Origin: Glaciecola sp. UBA2563 | GTDB lineage: Bacteria > Pseudomonadota > Gammaproteobacteria > Enterobacterales > Alteromonadaceae | Direction of reading: 5' to 3' | NCBI GenBank assembly: GCA_002340325.1 | Contig: DDLV01000140.1 | Location: forward strand, 1 to 33,182 | DNA length: 33,182 bases | In this document: positions 22,856-31,052 of the stretch, in pieces | Numbering within the stretch: the first letter of the stretch is position 1 | Layout of the letters: every line of letters begins with the position of its first letter | The notes under the pieces: generated by a model | Told to the model about the DNA's origin: nothing | The model's database searches: none | What the model saw: only the letters and a program-made list of their open reading frames with translations | Translations under genes and position numbers: made by a program

Positions 22856-24463
22856 TTATATTTCGAGTTGTATTTTTTCTTTTTTTGCCTGTTGATTTAA
22901 AATAGCGATACTCTCTTCAGCGAAACCTAACCCTGCGTCGGTAAAAAAGTTAAAGACTTCATCGACACCTTTTTCCAGCAATGGCTCGACTTCATCTTCG
23001 TATCTTGCAATGGCCGCAATTTTGCCCTTATACCCGTGATTTCTTAATTGATTTGTCACATTCGTGCAGTCGTCGATAGATGGCAGGGCGAGCAACACCA
23101 ATTGTAAGCTACTGATGTTGATGTTTTCCCAAAAGTCAATGTTTTCACCGTCGCCGACTATAGTGTTTTTACCTTTTTGTCTTAGCGATTCTACTTTTAC
23201 TTCGTCTGCATCCATGCCGCACACCGCTGCACTTAGCTGTTGAGACAATGCTTCAAAAGCGCCTTTGCCTACTCGACCCATGCCGATGACCATGACTTGC
23301 ACATTGCTTAAGCATGGATAAACATCTTCAGCTAATGGTGTCTTTCTCTCAAACTTGCGCAATCTTGCACTTCCATGACGATAAATATCATGGGATTTTC
23401 GATAAAAAATACTGGTAAACACAAATGAAAAAGATACCGACAATGCGATGATGACAAGCCAATCGCTGCCTATCATATTCATAGACACCGCTACTGACGC
23501 GACAATGAGCCCAAACTCACTGTAGTTGCTCATAACACTGCCAGTTAAAAAAGAAGTTCTTGCGCGAAGTCTTAATGCTGAAAATATCGCGAAGAAAAGA
23601 ATAAACTTTATTGGTATAAGTAACGACAAGCCAATTGCTATAAGAGTAATTTCGAGGTTTGGTAGTGCAGTTAACCCAATTGACAAAAAGAACCCAATCA
23701 GAAAAATATCTTTAAAACCGTACAAAGACTTAGCTAGCTCGGTTGCTTTTAAATTGCCGGCCAGCAACATGCCCATGATAAGTGCGCCTAAGTCACCTTT
23801 AACACCAACCAATTCGAACAACTGATATGCACATAGTGCCATGACAAAACCACATAATGGCAGCAATTCGCCATGCCCAGCTTCCTGTAATAACCTTTTA
23901 AACAATGGTGCGAGTGGTATTAATAATATTAGGCCGAAAGCATAGAGCGTTGGTGCTTTCCCTGTGGCGAAGACCATGAATAAGACAGCAAAAATATCTT
24001 GCATGATCAATATACCAATCGCCACTTTGCCATGTCGCGTTCTAGCTTCACCACTTTCTTCTAATATTTTAATAACGCAAACAGTCGAACTAAATGAAAG
24101 GGCAAAGGCAATGATGGCAGCCTGAGACAATGCTAGACCGGTAAAATAAGGAAGTGAAAAGCTTCCTAAAATAAATACGAGCGGGGCGCAAACTAACACC
24201 CAGACGCTTGTATGAACCACAGCACCCGCCCAGATTTCGGCTTTTAGCAAATCTTTTATATTGAGTTTTAAGCCAATCGTAAACAGCATGACTGTGATAC
24301 CAAGATTAGCAATGGTTTCTATAGTGGAGTTGAGTTCAATACCAACGGCATTACCTACAAATCCAGCTATTAAAAAGCCAATGAGGGGAGGTTGATGAAT
24401 TAATTTACAAATAAAACCGCAGGCAAACGCAATTGCAATAAGTACAACTAACAGATAATCCAT
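22856..24463 (-). CDS. Kef-type cation/proton antiporter (CPA2 family)
   Basis: Inner-membrane CPA2 antiporter (535 residues). About twelve hydrophobic segments fill residues 1-355, including TVMLFTIGLKLNIKDLL, ALSFSSTVCVIKILEE, the QD pair (155-156) of Kef-type proteins, and GVKGDLGALIMGMLLAG. A cytoplasmic RCK/TrkA-N Rossmann domain follows from about 388 with MVIGMGRVGKGAFEAL, for nucleotide binding. It resembles the KefB/KefC/YbaL group, which exchanges K+ or Na+ for H+. The shorter C-terminus lacks the extra KefC extension. No ancillary KefF/KefG gene is adjacent. ATG 24463. Confidence 0.88.
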   Translation of the reverse strand: MDYLLVVLIAIAFACGFICKLIHQPPLIGFLIAGFVGNAVGIELNSTIETIANLGITVMLFTIGLKLNIKDLLKAEIWAGAVVHTSVWVLVCAPLVFILGSFSLPYFTGLALSQAAIIAFALSFSSTVCVIKILEESGEARTRHGKVAIGILIMQDIFAVLFMVFATGKAPTLYAFGLILLIPLAPLFKRLLQEAGHGELLPLCGFVMALCAYQLFELVGVKGDLGALIMGMLLAGNLKATELAKSLYGFKDIFLIGFFLSIGLTALPNLEITLIAIGLSLLIPIKFILFFAIFSALRLRARTSFLTGSVMSNYSEFGLIVASVAVSMNMIGSDWLVIIALSVSFSFVFTSIFYRKSHDIYRHGSARLRKFERKTPLAEDVYPCLSNVQVMVIGMGRVGKGAFEALSQQLSAAVCGMDADEVKVESLRQKGKNTIVGDGENIDFWENINISSLQLVLLALPSIDDCTNVTNQLRNHGYKGKIAAIARYEDEVEPLLEKGVDEVFNFFTDAGLGFAEESIAILNQQAKKEKIQLEI

Positions 24464-24580
24464 TGATTCACAGATAAATTTAAAGTTGTAACGTATTTAA
24501 GCTCGTTGCTAAGTATTTGGCAAATATAAATGATTAAATGTTTGTAGGGATTTAAGACGATGTAAATAACACGTTTCAAT

Positions 24581-24604
24581 AAAAAAGCGTTACTCACTTA
24601 ACGC
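24581..24604 (-). terminator. Intrinsic terminator running into a coding end
   Basis: On the minus strand GCGTTA-AGTGAG-TAACGC is followed directly by a run of six T residues. The stem includes the last codons and the stop codon (TAA) of the 66-residue gene, so RNA end and translation end are fused. Confidence 0.8.
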
Positions 24605-24790
24605 TTTCACTTCTTCCTCCGTCAATGAAGCATCATATTCAGATATGAAACGGGATATGTAGTAGTCAGGCACTTCGTCTTGTGCTTGGATATTTTGAAG
24701 CGTAGACAACTTGCAGTCTATTCTTTCAGCCAAACAACTCAATGGAATGCCGCGATGGCGTATAAATCGTATAAACGCACGTCCTGTCAT
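24590..24790 (-). CDS. Small protein with a possible HTH fold
   Basis: A 66-residue protein with a very good Shine-Dalgarno (AGGAGG, six bases before ATG), a near-consensus promoter and its own terminator, so it is almost certainly expressed. The first 50 residues (GIPLSCLAERIDCKLSTLQNI) resemble the helix-turn-helix of Xre/Cro-type repressors, basic at the start. The last part is acidic (EYDASLTEEEVKALSE). The HTH reading is a judgement from pattern, not a proven match. It is monocistronic, with no partner gene; it may act as a small regulator. Confidence 0.7.
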   Translation of the reverse strand: MTGRAFIRFIRHRGIPLSCLAERIDCKLSTLQNIQAQDEVPDYYISRFISEYDASLTEEEVKALSE

Positions 24791-24827
24791 TTACAACCTC
24801 CTACTTTTACAGCTTAAAAAAACAATC

Positions 24828-24855
24828 ACTAATATAACAAAAAATTAACATTAGT
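24828..24855 (-). terminator. Possible weak AT-rich hairpin, terminator or leader attenuator
   Basis: On the minus strand ACTAAT (plus wobble pairs) folds with ATTAGT, and a run of seven T residues (24816-24822) follows shortly after. It lies inside the leader of the 66-residue gene and after the hydrolase stop. It may end the hydrolase transcript or attenuate the small gene. The stem is AT-only in part, hence weak. Confidence 0.3.
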
Positions 24856-24880
24856 TAGCGTATTGTAAAATATACATGCG

Positions 24881-24909
24881 TATATAGTGGTATGAGGTGT
24901 AAGTGTCAA
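24881..24909 (-). promoter_or_regulatory. Near-consensus sigma-70 promoter of the 66-residue gene
   Basis: On the minus strand TTGACA (24909-24904) is followed after exactly 17 bases by TATATA (24886-24881). The start would be near 24874, giving a leader of about 84 bases. The -35 lies 4 bases after the end of the hydrolase gene's coding frame. Confidence 0.75.
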
Positions 24910-24912
24910 AGA

Positions 24913-25830
24913 TTAGTCTAAAAAACGTATGACATCTTTTGCTGTTTTAGCAGGGCATTCAACCATTGGCATATGGCCAATTGATTGATAGATTGAAGGG
25001 ACACTCCTAGTTAATTTACCCCATTGCTGCGCATCTGACACAGGTAAGAGACCGTCAAGCTCTCCCCAGATAATCAGCCATCTATCTGAGTCGACTTTGA
25101 AAGGTTGTTCAAAAAACGCATCGATATCGAAAAAATTTGAAAATTGATGTTCCAGTTGTTTGCGTTTGTTAATGAAGTTCTTTTGTCCAATAAAACGAAT
25201 GACAGATGCTGGCATTGGTGGCGGTGCCGCCATCGAGCTCTGATAAAATGTCTTGAACTCATCAATGTTCTCAATTCGAAAGGGATTCGTGCCTTTTGCA
25301 CTTTCGGTTTGCGCAAATTTGGATTTAACCCCAGCCGGGTTAAGTAACACGCAGCGTTTAAACAATGAACTATTGTGCTCTAGTAAAATTGCCCCAATCA
25401 TTCCACCCATAGAGTTGCCAATGATACTGACTTGTTCGAGTTTTAGTGTGTTTACAAACGCGACAATCATGTTTGCTTGTGTATTACTTGAGTAATCTTT
25501 TTCGGGAGAGTAGGGCGTCTCGCCATGACCTAATAAATCCGGAATAATCACCCTATGACTGTCCTTAAAGTGTTTGGCAAATCTAAGCCAAATATTTTTA
25601 TCTGCGCTAAAGCCGTGCAGTAAAAGCAGGGTGGGTTTGTTGTTGTTTTGGTTGTCATAGTAGGTGATTTCCTGTCCGTCAATTTTACAGGATAGCGTTG
25701 TTAGTTTGGCAATTTTTGATTCTACTGAGGTCGAGAAGCTGTAGAGAAATTCACCTAGCTTAATGGACGGAATCACAAATAATAGGAACAGCGCTGCAAA
25801 AGCACCCAAAACAATATACAAAAAAGTCAT
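24913..25830 (-). CDS. Membrane-anchored alpha/beta hydrolase
   Basis: Serine hydrolase of the alpha/beta fold (305 residues). An N-terminal hydrophobic anchor (about 1-22) is followed by the oxyanion-side motif LLHGFSADKNIW (HG at 72-73), nucleophile elbow GNSMGG (S140), Asp259 in WGELDGLLPV and His286 in SIGHMPM, which completes the triad. The family covers lipases, esterases and C-C hydrolases. It begins 45 bases after the Baeyer-Villiger monooxygenase on the same strand, so an ester or lactone made by that enzyme is a plausible substrate. Substrate and side of membrane are not shown by sequence. Confidence 0.88.
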   Translation of the reverse strand: MTFLYIVLGAFAALFLLFVIPSIKLGEFLYSFSTSVESKIAKLTTLSCKIDGQEITYYDNQNNNKPTLLLLHGFSADKNIWLRFAKHFKDSHRVIIPDLLGHGETPYSPEKDYSSNTQANMIVAFVNTLKLEQVSIIGNSMGGMIGAILLEHNSSLFKRCVLLNPAGVKSKFAQTESAKGTNPFRIENIDEFKTFYQSSMAAPPPMPASVIRFIGQKNFINKRKQLEHQFSNFFDIDAFFEQPFKVDSDRWLIIWGELDGLLPVSDAQQWGKLTRSVPSIYQSIGHMPMVECPAKTAKDVIRFLD

Positions 25831-25875
25831 TTAAACTACCCTTATCTGTGAACTTTTAGTATCGCAGTTTTATAG

Positions 25876-27315
25876 TTACGTTATGTGGTGGTCATCGCGT
25901 TTAAACTTTTCGCAAAGCCTGCGAAAGCTAAAACTAAATCCGGGAAACATTGCTATAACTTTACCAGACGCGTTCTGATACCAACTTGTGCAGCCACCAT
26001 AATGCCATACTGTTTTTTGCATTTCGCGATGTATCATTTTTGTATAGGTGTCTTCAGCATGTTCGGTCGGCTCAATAGTGCTTACGTCATCACGTAGAAG
26101 CGTAATACAACTCATAATATAGCGCATTTGAGACTCAATGATATGAATTGCACTCGTATGGCCTATACCGGTATTAGGACCGGTGACAACAAAGAAGTTG
26201 GGGAAAGATGGCATGCTCGTTCCCAAATACGCCCTTGGAAACGCTTGCCATTGTGTATCCAAACTGACGCCGTGTCGCCCAACAATATGGTGAGAAACAA
26301 TTGATGCTTGCGGGTCGTAACCGGTGGCAAATACTACAATATCAACGTCTATAGTCGATGTGGATGTCTCTATGCCATTTTCAGTGAATGCATTGATAGC
26401 TTCAGTCTTATCGTGAAGAACAACATTTTTTTTCTGTAAAGCAGGTAAATAACTATTGGTTATGAGGATCCGTTTACACCCTATAATGAAATCGGGAACT
26501 AACTTTTTTCGTAGATTGAAATCGGGCACTTGCATTTTTAATTGTAAACGAGCCGGGTATTCACCGACGAGCTTAAGAAGCAGTTTGCTGTATTTAAAAG
26601 CAATTACGCGTAACTCTAATTGCCAATAAATAAGCATTCTAAACAGTTTATTAATGCTATTTATTTTGAGAAGTTTTCTTAGCCAAGCGGGAAACGTAAA
26701 ATCGGGACGATACAATATCCAATGCGGGGTTCGTTGAAACACATGCAACGTTTCGGCACATTTTGCTAATTCCGGAATGATTTGCACAGCGCTAGCGCCA
26801 GAACCGATCACCGCAATTTTTTTATTTTTGAAATCAACATTATCTGGCCAGTCATTTGCGTGAAATGATTCGCCTTTAAAGAATTCAAGCCCTTTTATTT
26901 TTGGCGTGACTGGTGTGCTTAATGGTCCGGTTGCGTTTATTACAGTTTTCGCACAAAAATAAGCGCCATCCTCAGTGCTAATTAGCCAATGATCGTTCTG
27001 CCACTTCGTACTTGTGACGTTCACATTGAGTTGTATTTTGTCATTCAGGCGATGTTTTTGAATAAGATGATTCGTGTACTCTGCTAACTCGCTTTGTGTA
27101 GCGAACATTCGTGACCAATCATACGTTTCATTTTCTAGCGAATACAATATTGAATAAACATCAACTGCTGCGCCAGGATATCTGTTTTGTTTCCATGTAC
27201 CACCAGCAAAGCTGCGCCGTTCCAACATTACATAGTTAGTAATGTGCGCTTTATTGAGATTAATTGCTGCGCTGATCCCGCCAAAACCGGTGCCGATGAT
27301 AACGACATCCAACAT
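25876..27315 (-). CDS. Flavin-dependent Baeyer-Villiger-type monooxygenase
   Basis: Class B flavoprotein monooxygenase (479 residues) using FAD and NADPH to insert oxygen next to a ketone. FAD Rossmann motif GTGFGG at 8-13, then GTWKQNRYPGAAVDVYSILY, typical of this group. The Baeyer-Villiger fingerprint FxGxxxHxxxWP is complete (F146, G148, H152, W156, P157). The second, NADPH-binding Rossmann motif is AVIGSGASAVQIIPELA near 168-184, and DIVVFATGYD follows later. ATG 27315. It forms a likely two-gene operon with the alpha/beta hydrolase and is divergent from the amidohydrolase gene. The substrate is unknown. Confidence 0.9.
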   Translation of the reverse strand: MLDVVIIGTGFGGISAAINLNKAHITNYVMLERRSFAGGTWKQNRYPGAAVDVYSILYSLENETYDWSRMFATQSELAEYTNHLIQKHRLNDKIQLNVNVTSTKWQNDHWLISTEDGAYFCAKTVINATGPLSTPVTPKIKGLEFFKGESFHANDWPDNVDFKNKKIAVIGSGASAVQIIPELAKCAETLHVFQRTPHWILYRPDFTFPAWLRKLLKINSINKLFRMLIYWQLELRVIAFKYSKLLLKLVGEYPARLQLKMQVPDFNLRKKLVPDFIIGCKRILITNSYLPALQKKNVVLHDKTEAINAFTENGIETSTSTIDVDIVVFATGYDPQASIVSHHIVGRHGVSLDTQWQAFPRAYLGTSMPSFPNFFVVTGPNTGIGHTSAIHIIESQMRYIMSCITLLRDDVSTIEPTEHAEDTYTKMIHREMQKTVWHYGGCTSWYQNASGKVIAMFPGFSFSFRRLCEKFKRDDHHIT

Positions 27316-27497
27316 GTTCGATTTGTTCTTATTTTATTCAACACGAAAAACAGATTAATCGGTGATGTAAATTATTGCAACGCTATAGCCACAATGACTC
27401 CAATTAGTGACTTTTTGACTTTACACTGCTTCGATATCACTATTGGAGCAGAAAACAAAGATATGCTGTTATAGCGGCCAAGAAAAAAAAGGAAAAC

Positions 27498-29069
27498 ATG
27501 AAGAAACAATCGTTGCTCATTTTCACTGTAATTTTTGTCACTTCCTGTGCAATACATCGTCCGATTCCTGTAGACGTGCTAATAGCAAACGGTTCTGTCT
27601 ATGATGGAACGGATTCTAAAGCCCAAGCACTTGATATTGGCATATGTGGTGATGAGATTTGCGCAGTATCTCCACGCGGAAAACGTTCTTACACCGCAAG
27701 AAAAACGCTTGATGCAACAGGGCTAGTGGTAAGTCCTGGTTTTATCGACCCACATACGCACACGTTCTTGGAACTACGAAGCAATGATAAAAATGAAAAT
27801 CTCAATTATTTATATCAGGGGGTAACAACGGTTGTCACTGGTAATGATGGTGGCGGGCCGCCGCATATTCCTTTTGCAGTAAGTCAGCTTAATAAAGACG
27901 GTATTGGCACAAATGTAGCGTTCTTCACCGGGCATGGGAGCATTCGTCGTTTGGTGATGGGGATTGAAGAGCGAGAAGCGACAGAAGCTGAGCTTATTGA
28001 GATGGAACTACTTGTTGAAAACGCGATGAAAGACGGATCGTTAGGGCTTTCAAGTGGACTTTATTACATACCCGGTCAATTTGCTGATACGCAAGAAGTG
28101 ATTCGCCTTGCCAAAGTAGCCGCGCGTCATGGCGGTATTTATGACACCCATTTACGAGACGAAAGTACATTTAATATCGGGCTTTTGGCAGCGATCGAAG
28201 AAGCCATAGAAATTGCAGAAAAAGCCAATATTCACCTTCACCTAGCGCATATAAAAGCCTTAGGTGTAGATGTTTGGGGACAAAGTATTCCCGTGATCGA
28301 AAAGATAGAGAATGCTCGTTCGCAAGGCGTTAGCATCAGCGCTGACCAATATCCATGGCTCGCCTCTGGGACTAATATTCGCAGTGCCATCATACCTCAA
28401 TGGGTAAGAGCTGACTCTGAAGAAGCTTTTATGTCTCGTATTCGTGATAGTGGAATGATTGAACGAATTCTAAGCGAGATAAAAGAAAATATTCGAAGAA
28501 GAGGTGGCTCTGAAAAACTGCTTATCACGGCATCCCCTGAAGCTGACTGGGTGGGTAAAACACTTCAAGAAATATCTGAATTAATGAAGCTTACGCCCGC
28601 GCAAACAGCTATTGAAATGGCGCAAATTGGAAGCCCTCATCGAGTAGCCTCGTACAACATGAGCGAAGAAGACGTTGAACGATTTATGCTGCAAACATGG
28701 GTCGTCACTTCATCAGATGGCACCAACGGACATCCGAGAAAATATGCCAGTTTTCCAAAAAAGTATAGAGAATATGTAAAAGAGAAAAAGCTTATTTCAG
28801 AACAGAGATTCATATATTCAAGCACTGGACAGACCGCTGATATACTAGGCCTTCACGATAGGGGACAACTGAAGGTTGGAAAAAAAGCTGATGTACTCGT
28901 CTTTAATCCAGATACATTTAAAGACAACGCGAACTTTCAACAATGGAACGCGCTCTCATTGGGCGTTCATTTCGTCTTAGTTAACGGCAAATTGGTTATC
29001 GACGATACGCAGTTTACCGGACAGCTGGTTGGTCAGTTTTTGAAAAGAAGCACGCGCCAGCAAGAGTAG
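27498..29069 (+). CDS. Lipoprotein amidohydrolase, D-aminoacylase-like
   Basis: Amidohydrolase-superfamily enzyme resembling N-acyl-D-amino-acid deacylases (523 residues). The signal peptide ends in a lipobox VTSC (Cys17), so it is a lipoprotein at the periplasmic side. The metal motif is DPHTH (H86, H88); other probable ligands are H218 (THLRDE), H251 (LAHIKALG) and D407 in VTSSDGTNGHPRKYASFPK. In D-aminoacylase, as I recall, a Cys in a GNCG motif bridges the two metals; here the motif reads GNDG (D117), so metal chemistry may differ. Good Shine-Dalgarno AAGGA before ATG. It is divergent from the monooxygenase operon and convergent with the gamma-glutamyltransferase gene. Confidence 0.85.
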   Translation: MKKQSLLIFTVIFVTSCAIHRPIPVDVLIANGSVYDGTDSKAQALDIGICGDEICAVSPRGKRSYTARKTLDATGLVVSPGFIDPHTHTFLELRSNDKNENLNYLYQGVTTVVTGNDGGGPPHIPFAVSQLNKDGIGTNVAFFTGHGSIRRLVMGIEEREATEAELIEMELLVENAMKDGSLGLSSGLYYIPGQFADTQEVIRLAKVAARHGGIYDTHLRDESTFNIGLLAAIEEAIEIAEKANIHLHLAHIKALGVDVWGQSIPVIEKIENARSQGVSISADQYPWLASGTNIRSAIIPQWVRADSEEAFMSRIRDSGMIERILSEIKENIRRRGGSEKLLITASPEADWVGKTLQEISELMKLTPAQTAIEMAQIGSPHRVASYNMSEEDVERFMLQTWVVTSSDGTNGHPRKYASFPKKYREYVKEKKLISEQRFIYSSTGQTADILGLHDRGQLKVGKKADVLVFNPDTFKDNANFQQWNALSLGVHFVLVNGKLVIDDTQFTGQLVGQFLKRSTRQQE

Positions 29070-29085
29070 GGCATATTCTCTTGCT
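29059..29085 (+). terminator. Possible terminator overlapping the amidohydrolase stop
   Basis: AGCAAGAG (29059-29066) pairs perfectly with CTCTTGCT (29078-29085). The TAG stop lies at the start of the 11-base loop. The tail TATTTATT is only moderately T-rich, so efficiency is uncertain. Confidence 0.45.
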
Positions 29086-29116
29086 TATTTATTGAAATAG
29101 TTATGTAGACGTCGGG

Positions 29117-30907
29117 TCAGTATCCTGCCGATAAGGCGTGTGGACGTCTATGATCCGATGCACCATAAAGATAACCATTATCGACCATGATGGATTGCGT
29201 GCTTCCCATCGTAAAAGTCACTTCAACATTTTGTCCTTTCTCTTTTAACAGGCGGATAGTATCGCGATTAAACCCCGGCTCAACTTCGAGAATATCAGGG
29301 ATCCACTGATGATGAATGCGACGTTCATTGGTTGCTTCAGCAACATTCATTTTGTGGTCAATGGTATTTGAAATCATTTGCGTAACTGCATTAATTATGC
29401 GGCTACCCCCTGGGCTTCCCGTAACAAGAAATACTTCATTATCTTTTAACACAATGATAGGTGATTGAGAGCTCACTGGACGTTTACCTGGCTCAAGTTT
29501 ATTTGCTTTGCTAGCAATAAAACCAGTTGCACCTTCAATACACGCTCTTACAGAAAAGGTGTGAATTTGGTTGTTCATGACTATGCCCGTGCCTTCGATG
29601 ACTTTACTGTTACCAAATGAATAACCCAACGTATAGGTGTTTGAAACTGCATTACCAAACTTGTCAACGATTGAGTAATGCGTAGTTGAAGGTGTCTCGT
29701 AAGGTAAAGCGTCTCCCTTTAATGTGGTAGCATCGATAGCCGTATCCAACGATATCTTATCGGCAAGCTTTTTAGCTCGTTGTTTATCTATAAGCCAGTC
29801 TACTGGCACGGGATAAAAGTCAGGATCAGCCATATGCGTGCCGCGATCGGCGAATCCAAACTTCATCGATTCAGTCATCACATGCAGCGTATCGCTGCCT
29901 ATCCCCCAGTCTGCTAGGGGGAATTGTTCCATAATGTTTAAAATACCCAGTATCGTGACGCCGCCAGAACTCGGCGGCGGCATTGCAACAATCGTGTGAT
30001 CTCTGTAGTCTGACGTAACAGGTTCTTTGATTATGACTTTGTAGTTTTCGAGATCATCATAGTCAATGTGTCCACCGTATTTTTCCATATCCTCAACGAT
30101 TTTCTCGGCAATATCACCTTTGTAAAATGCATCGGGGCCATTGGTAGCAATTTGTTTAAGTGACCATGCTAAGTCAGGTTGCTTAAATAAGTCGTTATAC
30201 CGATAAAAGCTACCGTCTTCTTTATAAAATACTTTTTTAGCGGCTGGGTTTTGGTTTAATCTTGTATATACACCAGCGAGGATTTGTGCCAAATCATAGT
30301 TAACCGGGAAACCTTCTTCGGCGAGTGTAATAGCGGGCGCTAGTAACGTTTCCCACGGCAGACTGCCAAAACGCTCCCATGATGCATACATGCCAGCGAC
30401 TGTGCCGGGAACGCCCGCAGCATCCCAAGATAGAGGCGAGTCGGTGTCTTTTGTACCATCCTGGTTTAAAAAATCTGCCGCAGTAACGCCTGTAGGCGCG
30501 GTTTCGCGATAATCAATTGCAAAGTTTTTTCTATCCTTTGCTGAGTGATAGAGCATAAAACCGCCGCCACCTAGGTTACCGGCACGTGGTAAAGTAACTG
30601 CTAATGCGAAGCCAACAGCAACCGAGGCATCCACAGCATTTCCGCCTTGTTTTAAGATATCAACACCAACACGGGTTGCGAATTTGTTTTGCGTTGACAC
30701 CATGCCATTTTCGGCAACCACAGGGTGAAATACATCTTGATACCGCACAATTCCGGTTTTTGACATATTGTAGGGGTGTGGTTTATCAGCTGCGGTTATG
30801 CTGATTGTATCAGTCGCACTACTTGGTTTAGTGTCTGTCGCGCCGCATGATATAACAAACAAAATGCTCAACAATGTAATTGCGGCATACTTCACTAGCG
30901 ATGGCAT
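29117..30907 (-). CDS. ggt: Gamma-glutamyltransferase (lipoprotein)
   Basis: Ntn-hydrolase that removes or transfers the gamma-glutamyl group of glutathione and related peptides (596 residues, made as a precursor that self-cleaves). The autoprocessing site is STTHYSIVD, giving a small subunit starting at about Thr408, the nucleophile. Further motifs: GGGGFMLYH, APPPSSGG-type MPPPSSGGVT, KRPVSSQSP, TGSPGGSRII and the ending GASDHRRPHALSAGY. The signal peptide ends in a lipobox VISC (Cys21), so it appears lipid-anchored, unlike the soluble periplasmic E. coli enzyme. ATG 30907. It is divergent from the aminotransferase across 145 bases. Confidence 0.95.
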   Translation of the reverse strand: MPSLVKYAAITLLSILFVISCGATDTKPSSATDTISITAADKPHPYNMSKTGIVRYQDVFHPVVAENGMVSTQNKFATRVGVDILKQGGNAVDASVAVGFALAVTLPRAGNLGGGGFMLYHSAKDRKNFAIDYRETAPTGVTAADFLNQDGTKDTDSPLSWDAAGVPGTVAGMYASWERFGSLPWETLLAPAITLAEEGFPVNYDLAQILAGVYTRLNQNPAAKKVFYKEDGSFYRYNDLFKQPDLAWSLKQIATNGPDAFYKGDIAEKIVEDMEKYGGHIDYDDLENYKVIIKEPVTSDYRDHTIVAMPPPSSGGVTILGILNIMEQFPLADWGIGSDTLHVMTESMKFGFADRGTHMADPDFYPVPVDWLIDKQRAKKLADKISLDTAIDATTLKGDALPYETPSTTHYSIVDKFGNAVSNTYTLGYSFGNSKVIEGTGIVMNNQIHTFSVRACIEGATGFIASKANKLEPGKRPVSSQSPIIVLKDNEVFLVTGSPGGSRIINAVTQMISNTIDHKMNVAEATNERRIHHQWIPDILEVEPGFNRDTIRLLKEKGQNVEVTFTMGSTQSIMVDNGYLYGASDHRRPHALSAGY

Positions 30908-31026
30908 GAGTGCCCCCTTTTACTGTAAATCGTCAGATGTCGTTGGATAACATAAAATTCTGATAAACTGCAAATAGTTTAATAAGATAGCGATAGATGA
31001 AATCCGTCAACGCACAACTAAAACGG

Positions 31027-31032
31027 TATAAT
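31027..31032 (+). promoter_or_regulatory. -10 element of the aminotransferase gene
   Basis: A perfect TATAAT lies 20 bases before the ATG, which would give a leader of only about 14 bases carrying the AAGGAG site (31041-31046). The -35 region (CCGTCA at 17 bases) is weak. Confidence 0.45.
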
Positions 31033-31052
31033 AATATAAAAAGGAGCGTTTA

